A stretch of 64,000 nucleotides of DNA. Origin: Flagellimonas yonaguniensis. GTDB lineage: Bacteria; Bacteroidota; Bacteroidia; Flavobacteriales; Flavobacteriaceae. How positions within the stretch are numbered: the stretch's first letter is position 1; each line of letters begins with the position of its first letter. The notes under the pieces are model-generated. The model saw only the letters and a program-made list of their open reading frames with translations. It did not search any database and was not told the DNA's origin. Location: the NCBI RefSeq assembly GCF_029193885.1, contig NZ_JARFVB010000004.1, positions 1 to 64,000 of the forward strand, given 5' to 3'. Positions 48,454 through 56,862 of this stretch are shown here, in pieces. The translations under genes were made by a program, and so were the position numbers.

Positions 48454-49515
48454 ATGACACAAGCAGTAAGAACCATGGGCAAACTTTTTTCTATAACCGG
48501 GGCATTGCTCTTCTTTTTGGGCTGTGGCGGTAATGCCGACCCAGCGAAGCATTTTTCCATTCAATTGGAAAACAAAGCCATACAGCAAAATCAGCAACTT
48601 GGCGTGGCGCTGAAAAACAAAAAAGAAATTGAAATTTCGGACCTTCATTATTATATTGATGGTAAGCAAATACCTGTCGAAAATGGTAAATTGATCTTAG
48701 ATTTGCCCACCTTGGGCAACAAAACCTTGATCGCCAAGTTCAAAATTGAGGAACAAACCGTAGAAGTTGAAAAGGATTTCAGGCTATTGGCAGCCGCAGC
48801 CCCAGAGGTTTACACCTATGAAATCATAAATAGTTATCCGCATGATACCGGGGCATATACGCAAGGTTTGGAGTTTCACAACGGCACTTTATATGAAAGC
48901 ACAGGCAAAAAAGGTGCCTCCACGGTCAGAAAAGTGAATTTTGAAACGGGCGAAGTCCTTCAGCGAATAGATATGGATGCTTCCGTGTTCGGGGAAGGCA
49001 TTACCATAATGAACGATAAGCTTTACCAACTTACCTGGCAAAGTGGATTTGGGTATGTTTACAATCTATCCAACTTTGAAAAAATAAAGAACTTCACTTA
49101 TAATGAAAGTAAGCAAGGATGGGGACTCTGCAACGACGGCAATAAAATATTCAAAAGTGATGGCACCGAAAAAATATGGTTTCTTGACCCAGAGACGTTG
49201 GAAGAGCAAGGACATATTGAAACAGCTACCAACAAATCCATTTTCAACATGGCCAACGAGTTGGAATATGTAAACGGTAAAATCTACGCCAATGTGTACC
49301 AAAAAGAAAGCATGATGATCATTGATGCAACCTCAGGTGCCATTGAGGGCGTCATCAATTTCGGAGGACTCAAGAGCAAAGTGAAAAAAGGGGCGGAATG
49401 GGACGAAGGCAATTCGGTTTTGAACGGAGTGGCCTACCATCCGGAACGGGAAACTTTTTTTGTTACCGGTAAAAACTGGGATAAACTCTTTGAGGTAAAA
49501 ATCCTTAAAAAGTAA
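48454..49515 (+). CDS. Glutaminyl-peptide cyclotransferase (glutamine cyclotransferase family) lipoprotein
   Basis: 353 aa; an ATG at 48475 (MGKLFSITG) would also give a good lipoprotein signal ending FFLGC. An N-terminal Ig-like segment (residues 30-110) precedes a five-bladed propeller of the plant-type QC family: INSYPHDTGAYTQGLEFHNGTLYESTG, VFGEGITIMNDKLYQLTW and NELEYVNGKIYANVY (split motifs), VLNGVAYHPERETFFVTGKNW. Makes N-terminal pyroglutamate; probably on exported proteins. The thioesterase gene follows two bases later. Confidence 0.9.
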   Translation: MTQAVRTMGKLFSITGALLFFLGCGGNADPAKHFSIQLENKAIQQNQQLGVALKNKKEIEISDLHYYIDGKQIPVENGKLILDLPTLGNKTLIAKFKIEEQTVEVEKDFRLLAAAAPEVYTYEIINSYPHDTGAYTQGLEFHNGTLYESTGKKGASTVRKVNFETGEVLQRIDMDASVFGEGITIMNDKLYQLTWQSGFGYVYNLSNFEKIKNFTYNESKQGWGLCNDGNKIFKSDGTEKIWFLDPETLEEQGHIETATNKSIFNMANELEYVNGKIYANVYQKESMMIIDATSGAIEGVINFGGLKSKVKKGAEWDEGNSVLNGVAYHPERETFFVTGKNWDKLFEVKILKK

Positions 49516-49517
49516 TA

Positions 49518-49910
49518 ATGAAAACCTACTCGGAAGTTTTTGACGTTACACCAAATGACCTGGACGACCTCAACCATGTCAACAATATTAGGTATGTGGA
49601 GTGGATTCAGGATATCTCCAAAAAGCATTGGATGCATGTAACCTCAGAGGAAACCCAAAAATCCATGGTCTGGGTGGTTCGGAACCATAATATCACCTAC
49701 CATAAATCCGCCGTATTGGGAAACACCATCCTGATGAACACATATATAGAGAGCAATAAAGGGCCTATTTCCACACGAATCGTGGAAATCAAAAACAAAG
49801 CAACGGATGAGCTGTTGGTAAAAGCAGTCACGGAATGGTGCTTGTTGGATGCCAAAACCTTTCGCCCCAAACGGGTTCCTGGTGAAATTGAAGCTCTTTT
49901 TGTGGATTAA
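49518..49910 (+). CDS. Hotdog-fold acyl-CoA thioesterase (4HBT type)
   Basis: 130 aa. The 4HBT signature DLDDLNHVNNIRYVEWIQD with the catalytic Asp/Asn region is at residues 14-32, followed by the strand pattern of one hotdog domain (VVRNHNITYHKSAVLGNT, AVTEWCLLDAKTFRPKRVP). Hydrolyses acyl-CoA thioesters; substrate unknown. Two bases after the cyclotransferase gene, so probably one transcript. Confidence 0.88.
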   Translation: MKTYSEVFDVTPNDLDDLNHVNNIRYVEWIQDISKKHWMHVTSEETQKSMVWVVRNHNITYHKSAVLGNTILMNTYIESNKGPISTRIVEIKNKATDELLVKAVTEWCLLDAKTFRPKRVPGEIEALFVD

Positions 49911-50318
49911 AAACCAACCTAATACATTAAGATGCTGTATTTCATCGAAATATGACCCTATTTTTTAAAATCCGCTCCCCAAAATTTTGAAGCGTACCCA
50001 ACAAATTGTAATATAGTGGTAAACCAAACACAAACTAAACCTATTTGTTGAACCAATTAAACGCGATCTTTACCCAATTTACATTCCAAATTTTCCGGAT
50101 TTCCACATCTTAAAATCGGTCATTTTTTGAGATTGATACCTTTTCAAAATTGAACCAGAAAAATCGAAGGGACAATTACAGATAATTTCGTTTTAACGTT
50201 TTTTTATGGAAAAGTGTAGGAAAATAGCCCGATTTAGGGGAAAACCCATAGTTTTTTTAAGGGAAAACTGCAATGAGTTTTTTTTGTGCGTTAGTAACTT
50301 GCAATCAGCAAATTGCAC
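49911..50318. other. Intergenic region (408 bp) before the LytTR regulator gene
   Basis: AT-rich, no ORF or RNA fold seen. The only structure is the 23-bp direct repeat element at 50233-50274. Confidence 0.6.
50233..50274 (+). promoter_or_regulatory. Direct-repeat element upstream of the LytTR gene
   Basis: TTTAGGGGAAAAC at 50233 recurs as TTTAAGGGAAAAC at 50256 (12 of 13 bases, period 23), ending in CTGCAAT. The 36 bases from 50239 match 54559-54594 at 27 positions without gaps. Period and arrangement resemble LytTR binding sites, so autoregulation is possible. Confidence 0.45.
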
Positions 50319-51050
50319 ATGGAATATACCTACAACATAATCGATTCGGATGCGAGCTCAAAGCTTCAGCTGCAACTCTATTTGGAGGAGTTCGAAGGTT
50401 TGGTTTGTGCTGGGGTGGACACCAGTGCTTCAAGTGGTCTCAATTCCATTTTAAAATACAACCCTGACCTTGTACTCATCAATCTTGGGGAAGATGGTAT
50501 GGATTTCTTCCAAATGATTTCGGAACTGAACCAGTACATGCAGACACTTCCACTGATCATAGGATACGCCAAAACCAAAAAATACGCATACAATGCCATT
50601 AAAAGTGGTTTTTTTGATTACTGGATTTTACCACACAACGAATTTGATATCAGAAAAACAATTTTCCGCTTAAGGAAACTACATCCAAAACAAGATACCC
50701 CCTCTACCATCTGTCTTAAATCTTACAAGGATTACAGATACTTGGACACCAAGAACATCCTTTACCTAAAATCCGACAACAACACCACGGATTTCTTCAT
50801 GAAGGATGGTAATGTCATCAGTGCTTTTAAGACCTTGAAGTCTTTTGAGGAAAAACTGCCCAAGGATTTTATTCGAGTGCACCAAAGCTACATCCTCAAT
50901 AGTAGGTATGTGTCCCGTATCAATTACGGTAAATCCATTTGCAGCCTTAACCATGGCGAAGAGGAACTTCCCTTTTCCAAAACATATAAAGACAAAGTGG
51001 ACCAATTAAAGGAAATGCTCTCCAAAACGGCAGCAAAGGCCCTTAATTAG
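50319..51050 (+). CDS. LytTR-type DNA-binding regulator with degenerate receiver domain
   Basis: 243 aa from ATG 50319. The N-terminal receiver fold (residues 1-120) has Asn55 at the acceptor position (PDLVLINLGEDGMD), only part of the acidic pair (IIDSDA) and no conserved Lys (DYWILPHNEF instead of DYLLKPF). The C-terminal LytTR domain is intact (YRYLDTKNILYLKSDNN, FIRVHQSYILNSRYVSRINY, LPFSKTYKDKV). It therefore probably works without phosphorylation. It leads the signalling island and is followed by a phased repeat array. Confidence 0.88.
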   Translation: MEYTYNIIDSDASSKLQLQLYLEEFEGLVCAGVDTSASSGLNSILKYNPDLVLINLGEDGMDFFQMISELNQYMQTLPLIIGYAKTKKYAYNAIKSGFFDYWILPHNEFDIRKTIFRLRKLHPKQDTPSTICLKSYKDYRYLDTKNILYLKSDNNTTDFFMKDGNVISAFKTLKSFEEKLPKDFIRVHQSYILNSRYVSRINYGKSICSLNHGEEELPFSKTYKDKVDQLKEMLSKTAAKALN

Positions 51051-51053
51051 CAA

Positions 51054-51136
51054 AATTCTTGCAGATTATCGTAGAATTCTAGCAGACTGTATAGGAATAC
51101 TACGCCCCTTCCAGAAATACTTCCCCTGCTGAAAAT
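51054..51136. repeat. Helically phased tandem array (period 21, 21, 20 bp)
   Basis: Four units start at 51054, 51075, 51096 and 51116 with AATTCTTGCAGA, AATTCTAGCAGA, AATACTACGCCC and AATACTTCCCCT. The first two units share 15 of 21 bases. The array lies between the LytTR stop and a candidate -7 element (TACTTTAG, 51143-51150) of the lipoprotein gene. Spacing of two helical turns is what LytTR proteins need. Confidence 0.55.
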
Positions 51137-51188
51137 GCCACATACTTTAGCGGTATAAACTTATTTTTTTACCTAAAGACCTAATATT

Positions 51189-51362
51189 ATGAAAAAAGTA
51201 CTAAGCATTTTAGCCATGGCATTATTGACAATTGGATTCTACTCTTGTGAAACCGAAACCGATGTGCAAGATACCGAAGCCATGTTCCAACAACTAACAG
51301 TAGATCAGAATGCTACTGATGACGCTGAAGCCGAAGTTGACGGCAGAGGAGATGATGAATAA
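51189..51362 (+). CDS. Small acidic lipoprotein (57 aa), unknown function
   Basis: 57 codons, ATG 51189 to TAA 51360-51362. A perfect lipoprotein signal (MKKVLSILAMALLTIGFYSC, Cys20) leaves a mature peptide of only 38 residues, strongly acidic and ending AEVDGRGDDE. No known family. It sits between a LytTR regulator and a sensor kinase, and six bases before another small ORF, so it may be an envelope signal, kinase partner or secreted peptide precursor; all inference. Confidence 0.7.
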   Translation: MKKVLSILAMALLTIGFYSCETETDVQDTEAMFQQLTVDQNATDDAEAEVDGRGDDE

Positions 51363-51368
51363 TTAAAA

Positions 51369-51602
51369 ATGGCTTTTTTTACCATAACCAACTTAGCACG
51401 AAATACCGTTTCAATCTCGTTTCTGCTTGCTATGCTCTTTTGCCAAAAGGATGAATCAAATGATTATTCGACTATAAATCGGCTGGATTTTTTAGAGGAA
51501 GGCGAAGAAGCATTGTTCAAAAAAAGAATTCATCTTGGTTTTTCAAAGTATGGTGAAATCAGATTGCAACAAAGTATCGATGATACCCGCCAGCTTTTTT
51601 AG
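51369..51602 (+). CDS. Small protein (77 aa) with hydrophobic N terminus, unknown function
   Basis: 77 aa, six bases after the 57-aa lipoprotein gene and ending 21 bases before a strong terminator. The N-terminal part has a hydrophobic stretch VSISFLLAMLFC followed by charged residues, a possible but atypical lipoprotein signal (Phe before Cys). The C-terminal half (LDFLEEGEEALFKKRIHLGF) is amphipathic. No homologue recognised. Very likely in one transcript with the lipoprotein. Confidence 0.5.
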   Translation: MAFFTITNLARNTVSISFLLAMLFCQKDESNDYSTINRLDFLEEGEEALFKKRIHLGFSKYGEIRLQQSIDDTRQLF

Positions 51603-51623
51603 TTAGCATTTAAAATAGATCTC

Positions 51624-51656
51624 AGCCCCAAAGCTATAAAGTTTGGGGCTTTTTTT
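51624..51656 (+). terminator. Rho-independent terminator after the small-protein genes
   Basis: AGCCCCAAA, nine-base loop, TTTGGGGCT and seven Ts; it lies only about 10-30 bases before the sensor kinase start. Confidence 0.88.
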
Positions 51657-51662
51657 GTTACC

Positions 51663-53777
51663 TTGGATATACAAACGAACCCAATCAATTTGAAAACCGG
51701 AACCTTTATAGTATTATTTTTGTTTGTTTTGGGATGCGCTCAACATGAACCCAAACAGGAGTCAGCTTCCAATCCACAAGTGGATTCCATCCAAGAATTG
51801 GTCACTATTGCCAAAACGGCCAAAGAATTATCCTTGGAAGATCGAAAATCGTATTTGGAAGAGGCCGAATCCATAATATACAGCTTGAAAAATGACACCA
51901 TGCAGCTAGAGGAACTCTCCAAGGTTTCTTTGGTATATATGAAGCTTAAAGATTCCTTAGGCTTTAGAAAGTCTAACGCCAAACTATTGGAAATGGCCGA
52001 GGAAGCTGGTGACTCTAAAATATTGGGGTATTCCTATTGGGACCTTGGAACCTTTTTAGAGGGCAAAGGTGTTGTGGACAGTGCTTTCTATCACTACAAA
52101 AAAGCATTGGACAATTTTGAAGAATTGCCTGTGGATTCCACATCACAATCCCTACGGGGACGCATGCTGTACGGTATGGCTCGAATACAAGACTCCTACA
52201 AAGATTATTTGGGCGGTGAAATCAGTGCCACAGCTGCGATTGAACTATTTGATGAGCTGGATGATGATTATAGGTTATACAATGCTTACAATGTTTTGGG
52301 GATTCTAGCCACGGGTATGGGCAATGTTGAAAAATCTATTGAGTCTTATGAAAAAGCACGAGAGTACCTAAATAAGTCAAACAAATCCAATAAAACAGAA
52401 CTTATCTGGCAAAACCAAAACAACATTGCTAGTGTTCATCTGAAAAATAAAGATTTTACCAAATCAAAGCAAGCTTACGAACAATTACTTTCAAGCAAAG
52501 ATTTGAAAAATAGAGCCCCAGATATATATGAAAAAGCCCTTGGTAGTCTGGCATATTCCATTCTCAAGGCAGATGCCGATGTAGGACAAGCCAAAGAACT
52601 TATAAGTGAAGCTTTTTCAATGAATACTGAAACAGGAGAGCTGTATGACAGAGCACGAATCAACTATTTTTACGCTGAGGTCCTAGCGGCAGAAGGAGAC
52701 ACCATAAGTGCCATCGCTCAAACCAAGGAAGCCTACAACATCGCTAGGGAAACCTACAACAACGACCGCTCCCTCGATGCGCTGAGATTGTTGACCCAAT
52801 TGGATATGGGCAATGCCTCTGCCTACGCACAGGAATATTATGAACTGGATGAGACAATAAGCGAGGAGGAACGCACCAAAAGAGACAAATTCGCACGTAT
52901 CCGTTTGGAAACCGATGAAATCATAGAGGAAAACCAGATCCTTACCAAAGAAAAGCAAGTATGGGCCTATTCCGCCATACTCCTGATCGTGTTCGGGATG
53001 GGTTTTATGATCATTGTTTCCCTTTATGTGAGCAACAACCAACTCAAGTTCAAACAACGTCAGCAAGAAAGCAACCAGGAAATATACAACCTCATGCTCT
53101 CCCAACAGGGGAAATTCGAGGAAGGCAAACAGCTGGAACAAAAACGGATTTCCGAAGAACTGCACGATGGCATTTTGGGCGAGATGCTAGGTATTCGATT
53201 GATTCTGAGCGGACTTAACGAGCGGGAAGACCCAGCTTCAGTTGAGCAACGAGCAGCTCTTATAGAAAAACTCAGGGAGTTGGAAGAAGAGATCAGGACC
53301 ATTTCCCATGAACTGAACCATGCATCGTACGAAAAATTTCATAATTTTATTGTGTCATTGGAAGACATGATCGATGGCATTGGAAAATCTTCCGGCATAG
53401 CTTGTTCCTTCAACTACGACAAGAAGGTTCCATGGGACAATTTGCTGGGAGATATCAAGATCAACGCCTACAGGATTATCCAAGAATCGTTGAAAAACTG
53501 TGTGAAACATGCCAAAAGCAAGCATATAAGCATATCGTTTCAATCCATGGAGGACAACAAGTTGAAACTTACCATAACCGATGACGGGGTGGGTTTTGAT
53601 ATGAATAAAAAAAGAAAAGGAATTGGTCTCAAAAACATTATTTCGAGATGCAAAAAGATAAAAGGAACCTTGGACATTGACAGTGAACCAGGTAAGGGAA
53701 CAACCATCAAGATTACCATGCCTGTCACATACGTGGATGTGGAAACTTCGGAAAAAATAGATTTAATAAATGCTTAG
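51663..53777 (+). CDS. TPR sensor histidine kinase (HisKA_3 type)
   Basis: 704 aa with TTG at 51663; TTG 51690 (MKTGTFIVLFLFVLGC) would start directly at a lipoprotein-like signal, and no ATG is available. Residues 40-400 are TPR repeats expected outside the inner membrane. One membrane helix (VWAYSAILLIVFGMGFMIIV) leads to a coiled coil, then the H-box ISEELHDGILGEMLG and a HATPase domain (RIIQESLKNCVKHAKSK, LTITDDGVGFDMN, GKGTTIKITMP). The response regulator gene overlaps by eight bases and is the likely partner. The kinase gene follows a terminator, so readthrough or its own promoter is needed. Confidence 0.92.
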   Translation: MDIQTNPINLKTGTFIVLFLFVLGCAQHEPKQESASNPQVDSIQELVTIAKTAKELSLEDRKSYLEEAESIIYSLKNDTMQLEELSKVSLVYMKLKDSLGFRKSNAKLLEMAEEAGDSKILGYSYWDLGTFLEGKGVVDSAFYHYKKALDNFEELPVDSTSQSLRGRMLYGMARIQDSYKDYLGGEISATAAIELFDELDDDYRLYNAYNVLGILATGMGNVEKSIESYEKAREYLNKSNKSNKTELIWQNQNNIASVHLKNKDFTKSKQAYEQLLSSKDLKNRAPDIYEKALGSLAYSILKADADVGQAKELISEAFSMNTETGELYDRARINYFYAEVLAAEGDTISAIAQTKEAYNIARETYNNDRSLDALRLLTQLDMGNASAYAQEYYELDETISEEERTKRDKFARIRLETDEIIEENQILTKEKQVWAYSAILLIVFGMGFMIIVSLYVSNNQLKFKQRQQESNQEIYNLMLSQQGKFEEGKQLEQKRISEELHDGILGEMLGIRLILSGLNEREDPASVEQRAALIEKLRELEEEIRTISHELNHASYEKFHNFIVSLEDMIDGIGKSSGIACSFNYDKKVPWDNLLGDIKINAYRIIQESLKNCVKHAKSKHISISFQSMEDNKLKLTITDDGVGFDMNKKRKGIGLKNIISRCKKIKGTLDIDSEPGKGTTIKITMPVTYVDVETSEKIDLINA

Positions 53778-54474
53778 TTCCCCAAATACAGCAACAGAAC
53801 CTACCATGAAAACATTACGAATACTAGCAATAGACGACCACGAAATGACCATGCTCGGGTATAAATTCATACTCGAGGGCATTGAGTTCGATGGACACAA
53901 CATAATCGTGGATACCGCCACCTCATACAGTACAGGGAAAAAACTTATCGAGGACTCGGTGAACACCTTCCATTACGATATCCTGTTCCTGGACGTACAA
54001 TTATTTGCACCAAACGAAGATCAACCCCATACTGGCGAGGATCTGGGTATCTTGGCACGCAAAATCGTACCTGAAAGCAAGATTGTGTTCATGTCCTCTT
54101 TCAGCGATAACTTTAGGATAAACAGCATCCTTAAATCCGTTGACCCCGACGGATACTTGGTAAAAACGGATATAGACCCCAAAACACTGGAAGACGCGGT
54201 AAAAACCATAATGCTGGATCCTCCTTATTATTCCTCCAAGGCCTTGGGTGCCATCAGAAAGAAAATGGCCAATGATATCGACATCGATGAAAAAGACATG
54301 CAGATACTCTACCACCTTTCCAAGGGAACCAAGAACAAGGATTTGGAAAAATTCATCAGACTGTCCCCCTCCTCCATTGAAAATAGAAAACGTCATTTGA
54401 AGAGTTTGTTCGGAACGGAAAACGAAAATGATCTTGCCTTGATTTTGGCCGCTAAAAATAGAGGCTTCATTTAG
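53770..54474 (+). CDS. Response regulator with LuxR-type HTH, partner of the TPR kinase
   Basis: 234 aa; a second ATG at 53806 (MKTLRILAIDDHE) is an alternative start. The receiver is canonical: acidic pair AIDDHE, phospho-acceptor Asp in DILFLDVQL and Lys in GYLVKTD. The output domain (MQILYHLSKGTKNKDLEKFI, LSPSSIENRKRHLKSLFG) is a LuxR-type HTH. It overlaps the kinase by eight bases, giving a clear two-component pair. Confidence 0.92.
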   Translation: MLSSPNTATEPTMKTLRILAIDDHEMTMLGYKFILEGIEFDGHNIIVDTATSYSTGKKLIEDSVNTFHYDILFLDVQLFAPNEDQPHTGEDLGILARKIVPESKIVFMSSFSDNFRINSILKSVDPDGYLVKTDIDPKTLEDAVKTIMLDPPYYSSKALGAIRKKMANDIDIDEKDMQILYHLSKGTKNKDLEKFIRLSPSSIENRKRHLKSLFGTENENDLALILAAKNRGFI

Positions 54475-54556
54475 CAGTATTTTGCTCAAAAAAAAACAGG
54501 ATGGGCACATTTTGTGGTTGATTTAAATCCAATTTTTCAAAAAAATCTTACAAATA

Positions 54557-54594
54557 AAGGAAAAACCCCAGAATTTTTAAGGATTATCTGCAAT
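54557..54594 (+). promoter_or_regulatory. Element shared with the LytTR gene upstream region
   Basis: Bases 54559-54594 align without gaps to 50239-50274 (27 of 36 identical), ending in the same CTGCAAT. GATTATCTGCAA here also matches, inverted, the first unit of the 51054 array (11 of 12). Confidence 0.45.
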
Positions 54595-54650
54595 CCCATG
54601 AAAAAGATTCATCCTAACTTTATGTGCAAAGAAATAGGAACTCTGTACAC

Positions 54651-55319
54651 ATGCCATTCCCGAACAAATCCAACGATAAACACAAGCAATTGGCCCCAAA
54701 AACTTTTGAGGCCATTGAGGGCTTGGATGACTTCATTAAAGATTTGGAAAGATATTTTTTTGCCACTGTTAAACTAAAGTGCAAACACAATATTGTGGAA
54801 AACAGACTGGATTTGGTGGTAGACCTGCACTTTAATTTCAGCATAGCGGACTGCCTCAGCCATCTTAGCAATGGAGACTGGGGCAACTATAGCATTTCTG
54901 AGGAAAGTAGTTGCGATATGTGCACCGCCATGAAGGATGCTCTTAAAAAGTTAAATCAAAAAAGCACATATCCTGCCGATGTCATGGAAACATCCCTACA
55001 CTTTACAGACACTTCCATTGTTATAAGCAGACTATACCTCAACAGCATTCCAGAACATATTGGAAAAATATTAACAACGGTCAGTCAACACTTCATTTAT
55101 TTTACCAAAGGGTTGACGGAAATGCCATACGAGGTTTTCGTGCCCGTTTTTGAAGATAAAACCATACGAAGCCATCAATCCAAAATGGATACAGAGACCA
55201 ACTACTACACGTATTGGGGACTCTATTTTGAAAATGATGGTCCAGATGAGCACGAGGCCCTCATCTACTCATTGGGCAAAAAGAAATTTTTCGAGGAAAG
55301 CATTTTCCTCTTCGAATAA
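54651..55319 (+). CDS. Protein of unknown function in the signalling island
   Basis: 222 aa from ATG 54651; a GTG at 54624 is in frame. No signal peptide or membrane segment. Mixed alpha/beta with FEAIEGLDDFIKDLERYFFA, LDLVVDLHFNFSIADCLSHL, ESSCDMCTAMKDALKKL and FVPVFEDKTIRSHQSKMDTE. I recognise no family. It follows the response regulator by 176 bases and carries upstream the element found before the LytTR gene. Confidence 0.7.
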   Translation: MPFPNKSNDKHKQLAPKTFEAIEGLDDFIKDLERYFFATVKLKCKHNIVENRLDLVVDLHFNFSIADCLSHLSNGDWGNYSISEESSCDMCTAMKDALKKLNQKSTYPADVMETSLHFTDTSIVISRLYLNSIPEHIGKILTTVSQHFIYFTKGLTEMPYEVFVPVFEDKTIRSHQSKMDTETNYYTYWGLYFENDGPDEHEALIYSLGKKKFFEESIFLFE

Positions 55320-55336
55320 TATTCCTCTAGCAAATA

Positions 55337-56620
55337 CTAAGCACTGAACAAAGGTCGCGACTTCATCAGGTCGTTGACCTTTTGTTTTATTTCAGCAACC
55401 TTTTTCTCGTTTTCTGCATCGGTGATGATCTCATCGATAAAGCCAACCACGGTTTCCATATCGGCTTCTTTGAGACCTCTAGTAGTGATGGCAGAAGTAC
55501 CAAAACGTATTCCTGAAGTGATAAATGGTGATTTATCATCAAACGGAACCATGTTTTTGTTGGCAGTAATGTCTGCCTTTACCAGTACTTGTTCTGCCTC
55601 TTTACCAGAAATATCCTTGTTTCGAAGATCGATCAACATCATGTGGTTGTCCGTTCCACCGGAAATTACTTTGTAATCCTTGTCCATAAAGGCTTTGGCC
55701 ATGGCAGCTGCGTTTTTCTTTACTTGAACCATATAGTGCAGGTATTCATCGGTAAGTGCTTCTCCAAAAGCAATGGCCTTGGCAGCGATTATGTGTTCCA
55801 AAGGTCCTCCTTGATTCCCTGGGAATACCGCCAAATCCAACAAACCTGACATTTTTCTCAAGTTTCCGTTTTTTAGTTTGATGCCAAATGGATTCTCAAA
55901 GTTCTCTCCCATCAAAATAAGACCCCCACGTGGCCCCCGTAGGGTTTTATGGGTAGTAGTGGTAACAATGTGGCAATGCGGGATGGGATCGTTCAAAATG
56001 CCTTTGGCAATCAATCCGGCAGGATGCGAAATGTCTGCCAATAAAATAGCTCCAACACTGTCCGCAATCTCACGGAAACGTTTAAAGTCCATGTCCCGCG
56101 AATAGGCAGAAGCACCAGCAATGATCAATTTGGGCTTTTCCCTATCGGCAATCTCTTGGATTTTGTCGTAGTTCAACAAACCTGTTTCCTCGTCCACCCC
56201 ATAAAAAACGGGATTGTACAATTTTCCAGAGAAATTCACGGGCGAACCGTGGGTCAAATGCCCTCCGTGGGACAGATCAAAACCCAGAATTTTATCCCCT
56301 GCATTAAGGCAAGCATGGTACACGGACGCATTGGCCTGCGAGCCCGAGTGGGGCTGAACATTGGCGTAAACGGCACCGAACAATTCCTTGGCACGGTCTA
56401 TGGCCAACTGTTCCACTTGGTCCACCACTTCGCAACCACCGTAATAGCGCTTTCCCGGGTATCCCTCGGCATATTTGTTCGTAAGCACAGAGCCAGCAGC
56501 TTCCATTACTTGTGGACTTACAAAGTTTTCGGAAGCTATCAGTTCAATACCTTCCAACTGTCTTTCTTTCTCTTGCGCTATAAGTTCAAAAATCTTGTGG
56601 TCTCGTTGCATGTTGCCCAT
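55337..56620 (-). CDS. glyA: Serine hydroxymethyltransferase
   Basis: 427 aa. PLP enzyme interconverting serine and glycine with tetrahydrofolate. [34 protein letters not shown] lysine in [17 protein letters not shown], and [16 protein letters not shown]. Typical start [14 protein letters not shown]. Cytoplasmic housekeeping enzyme; unlinked to its neighbours. Confidence 0.98.
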   Translation of the reverse strand: MGNMQRDHKIFELIAQEKERQLEGIELIASENFVSPQVMEAAGSVLTNKYAEGYPGKRYYGGCEVVDQVEQLAIDRAKELFGAVYANVQPHSGSQANASVYHACLNAGDKILGFDLSHGGHLTHGSPVNFSGKLYNPVFYGVDEETGLLNYDKIQEIADREKPKLIIAGASAYSRDMDFKRFREIADSVGAILLADISHPAGLIAKGILNDPIPHCHIVTTTTHKTLRGPRGGLILMGENFENPFGIKLKNGNLRKMSGLLDLAVFPGNQGGPLEHIIAAKAIAFGEALTDEYLHYMVQVKKNAAAMAKAFMDKDYKVISGGTDNHMMLIDLRNKDISGKEAEQVLVKADITANKNMVPFDDKSPFITSGIRFGTSAITTRGLKEADMETVVGFIDEIITDAENEKKVAEIKQKVNDLMKSRPLFSA

Positions 56621-56862
56621 TGTTTGATTAAGGGCGTAAAATTACGAATTGAAAGGGGATTTCCATCTATAAAAATGAGTTTGGAATCTAATTTTATCAA
56701 ATGGCAATTAACAATTTTTCAAAAAAATGAAATATAACCCAAGCCCCTGTTTTCAAGCACTTTTCATATCAAATATACTACCGTGCATCCTTTTCCGTTA
56801 ATAGTGTGAGGATTTTTGGCACAGCTATTGAATTCCCTTGAACAACCATAAAGTTGACCAAT

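Noticed and set aside
51054..51136. CRISPR-like array
   Set aside because: Units are degenerate, there are no unique spacers of 30-40 bp and no cas genes; regulatory repeats fit better.
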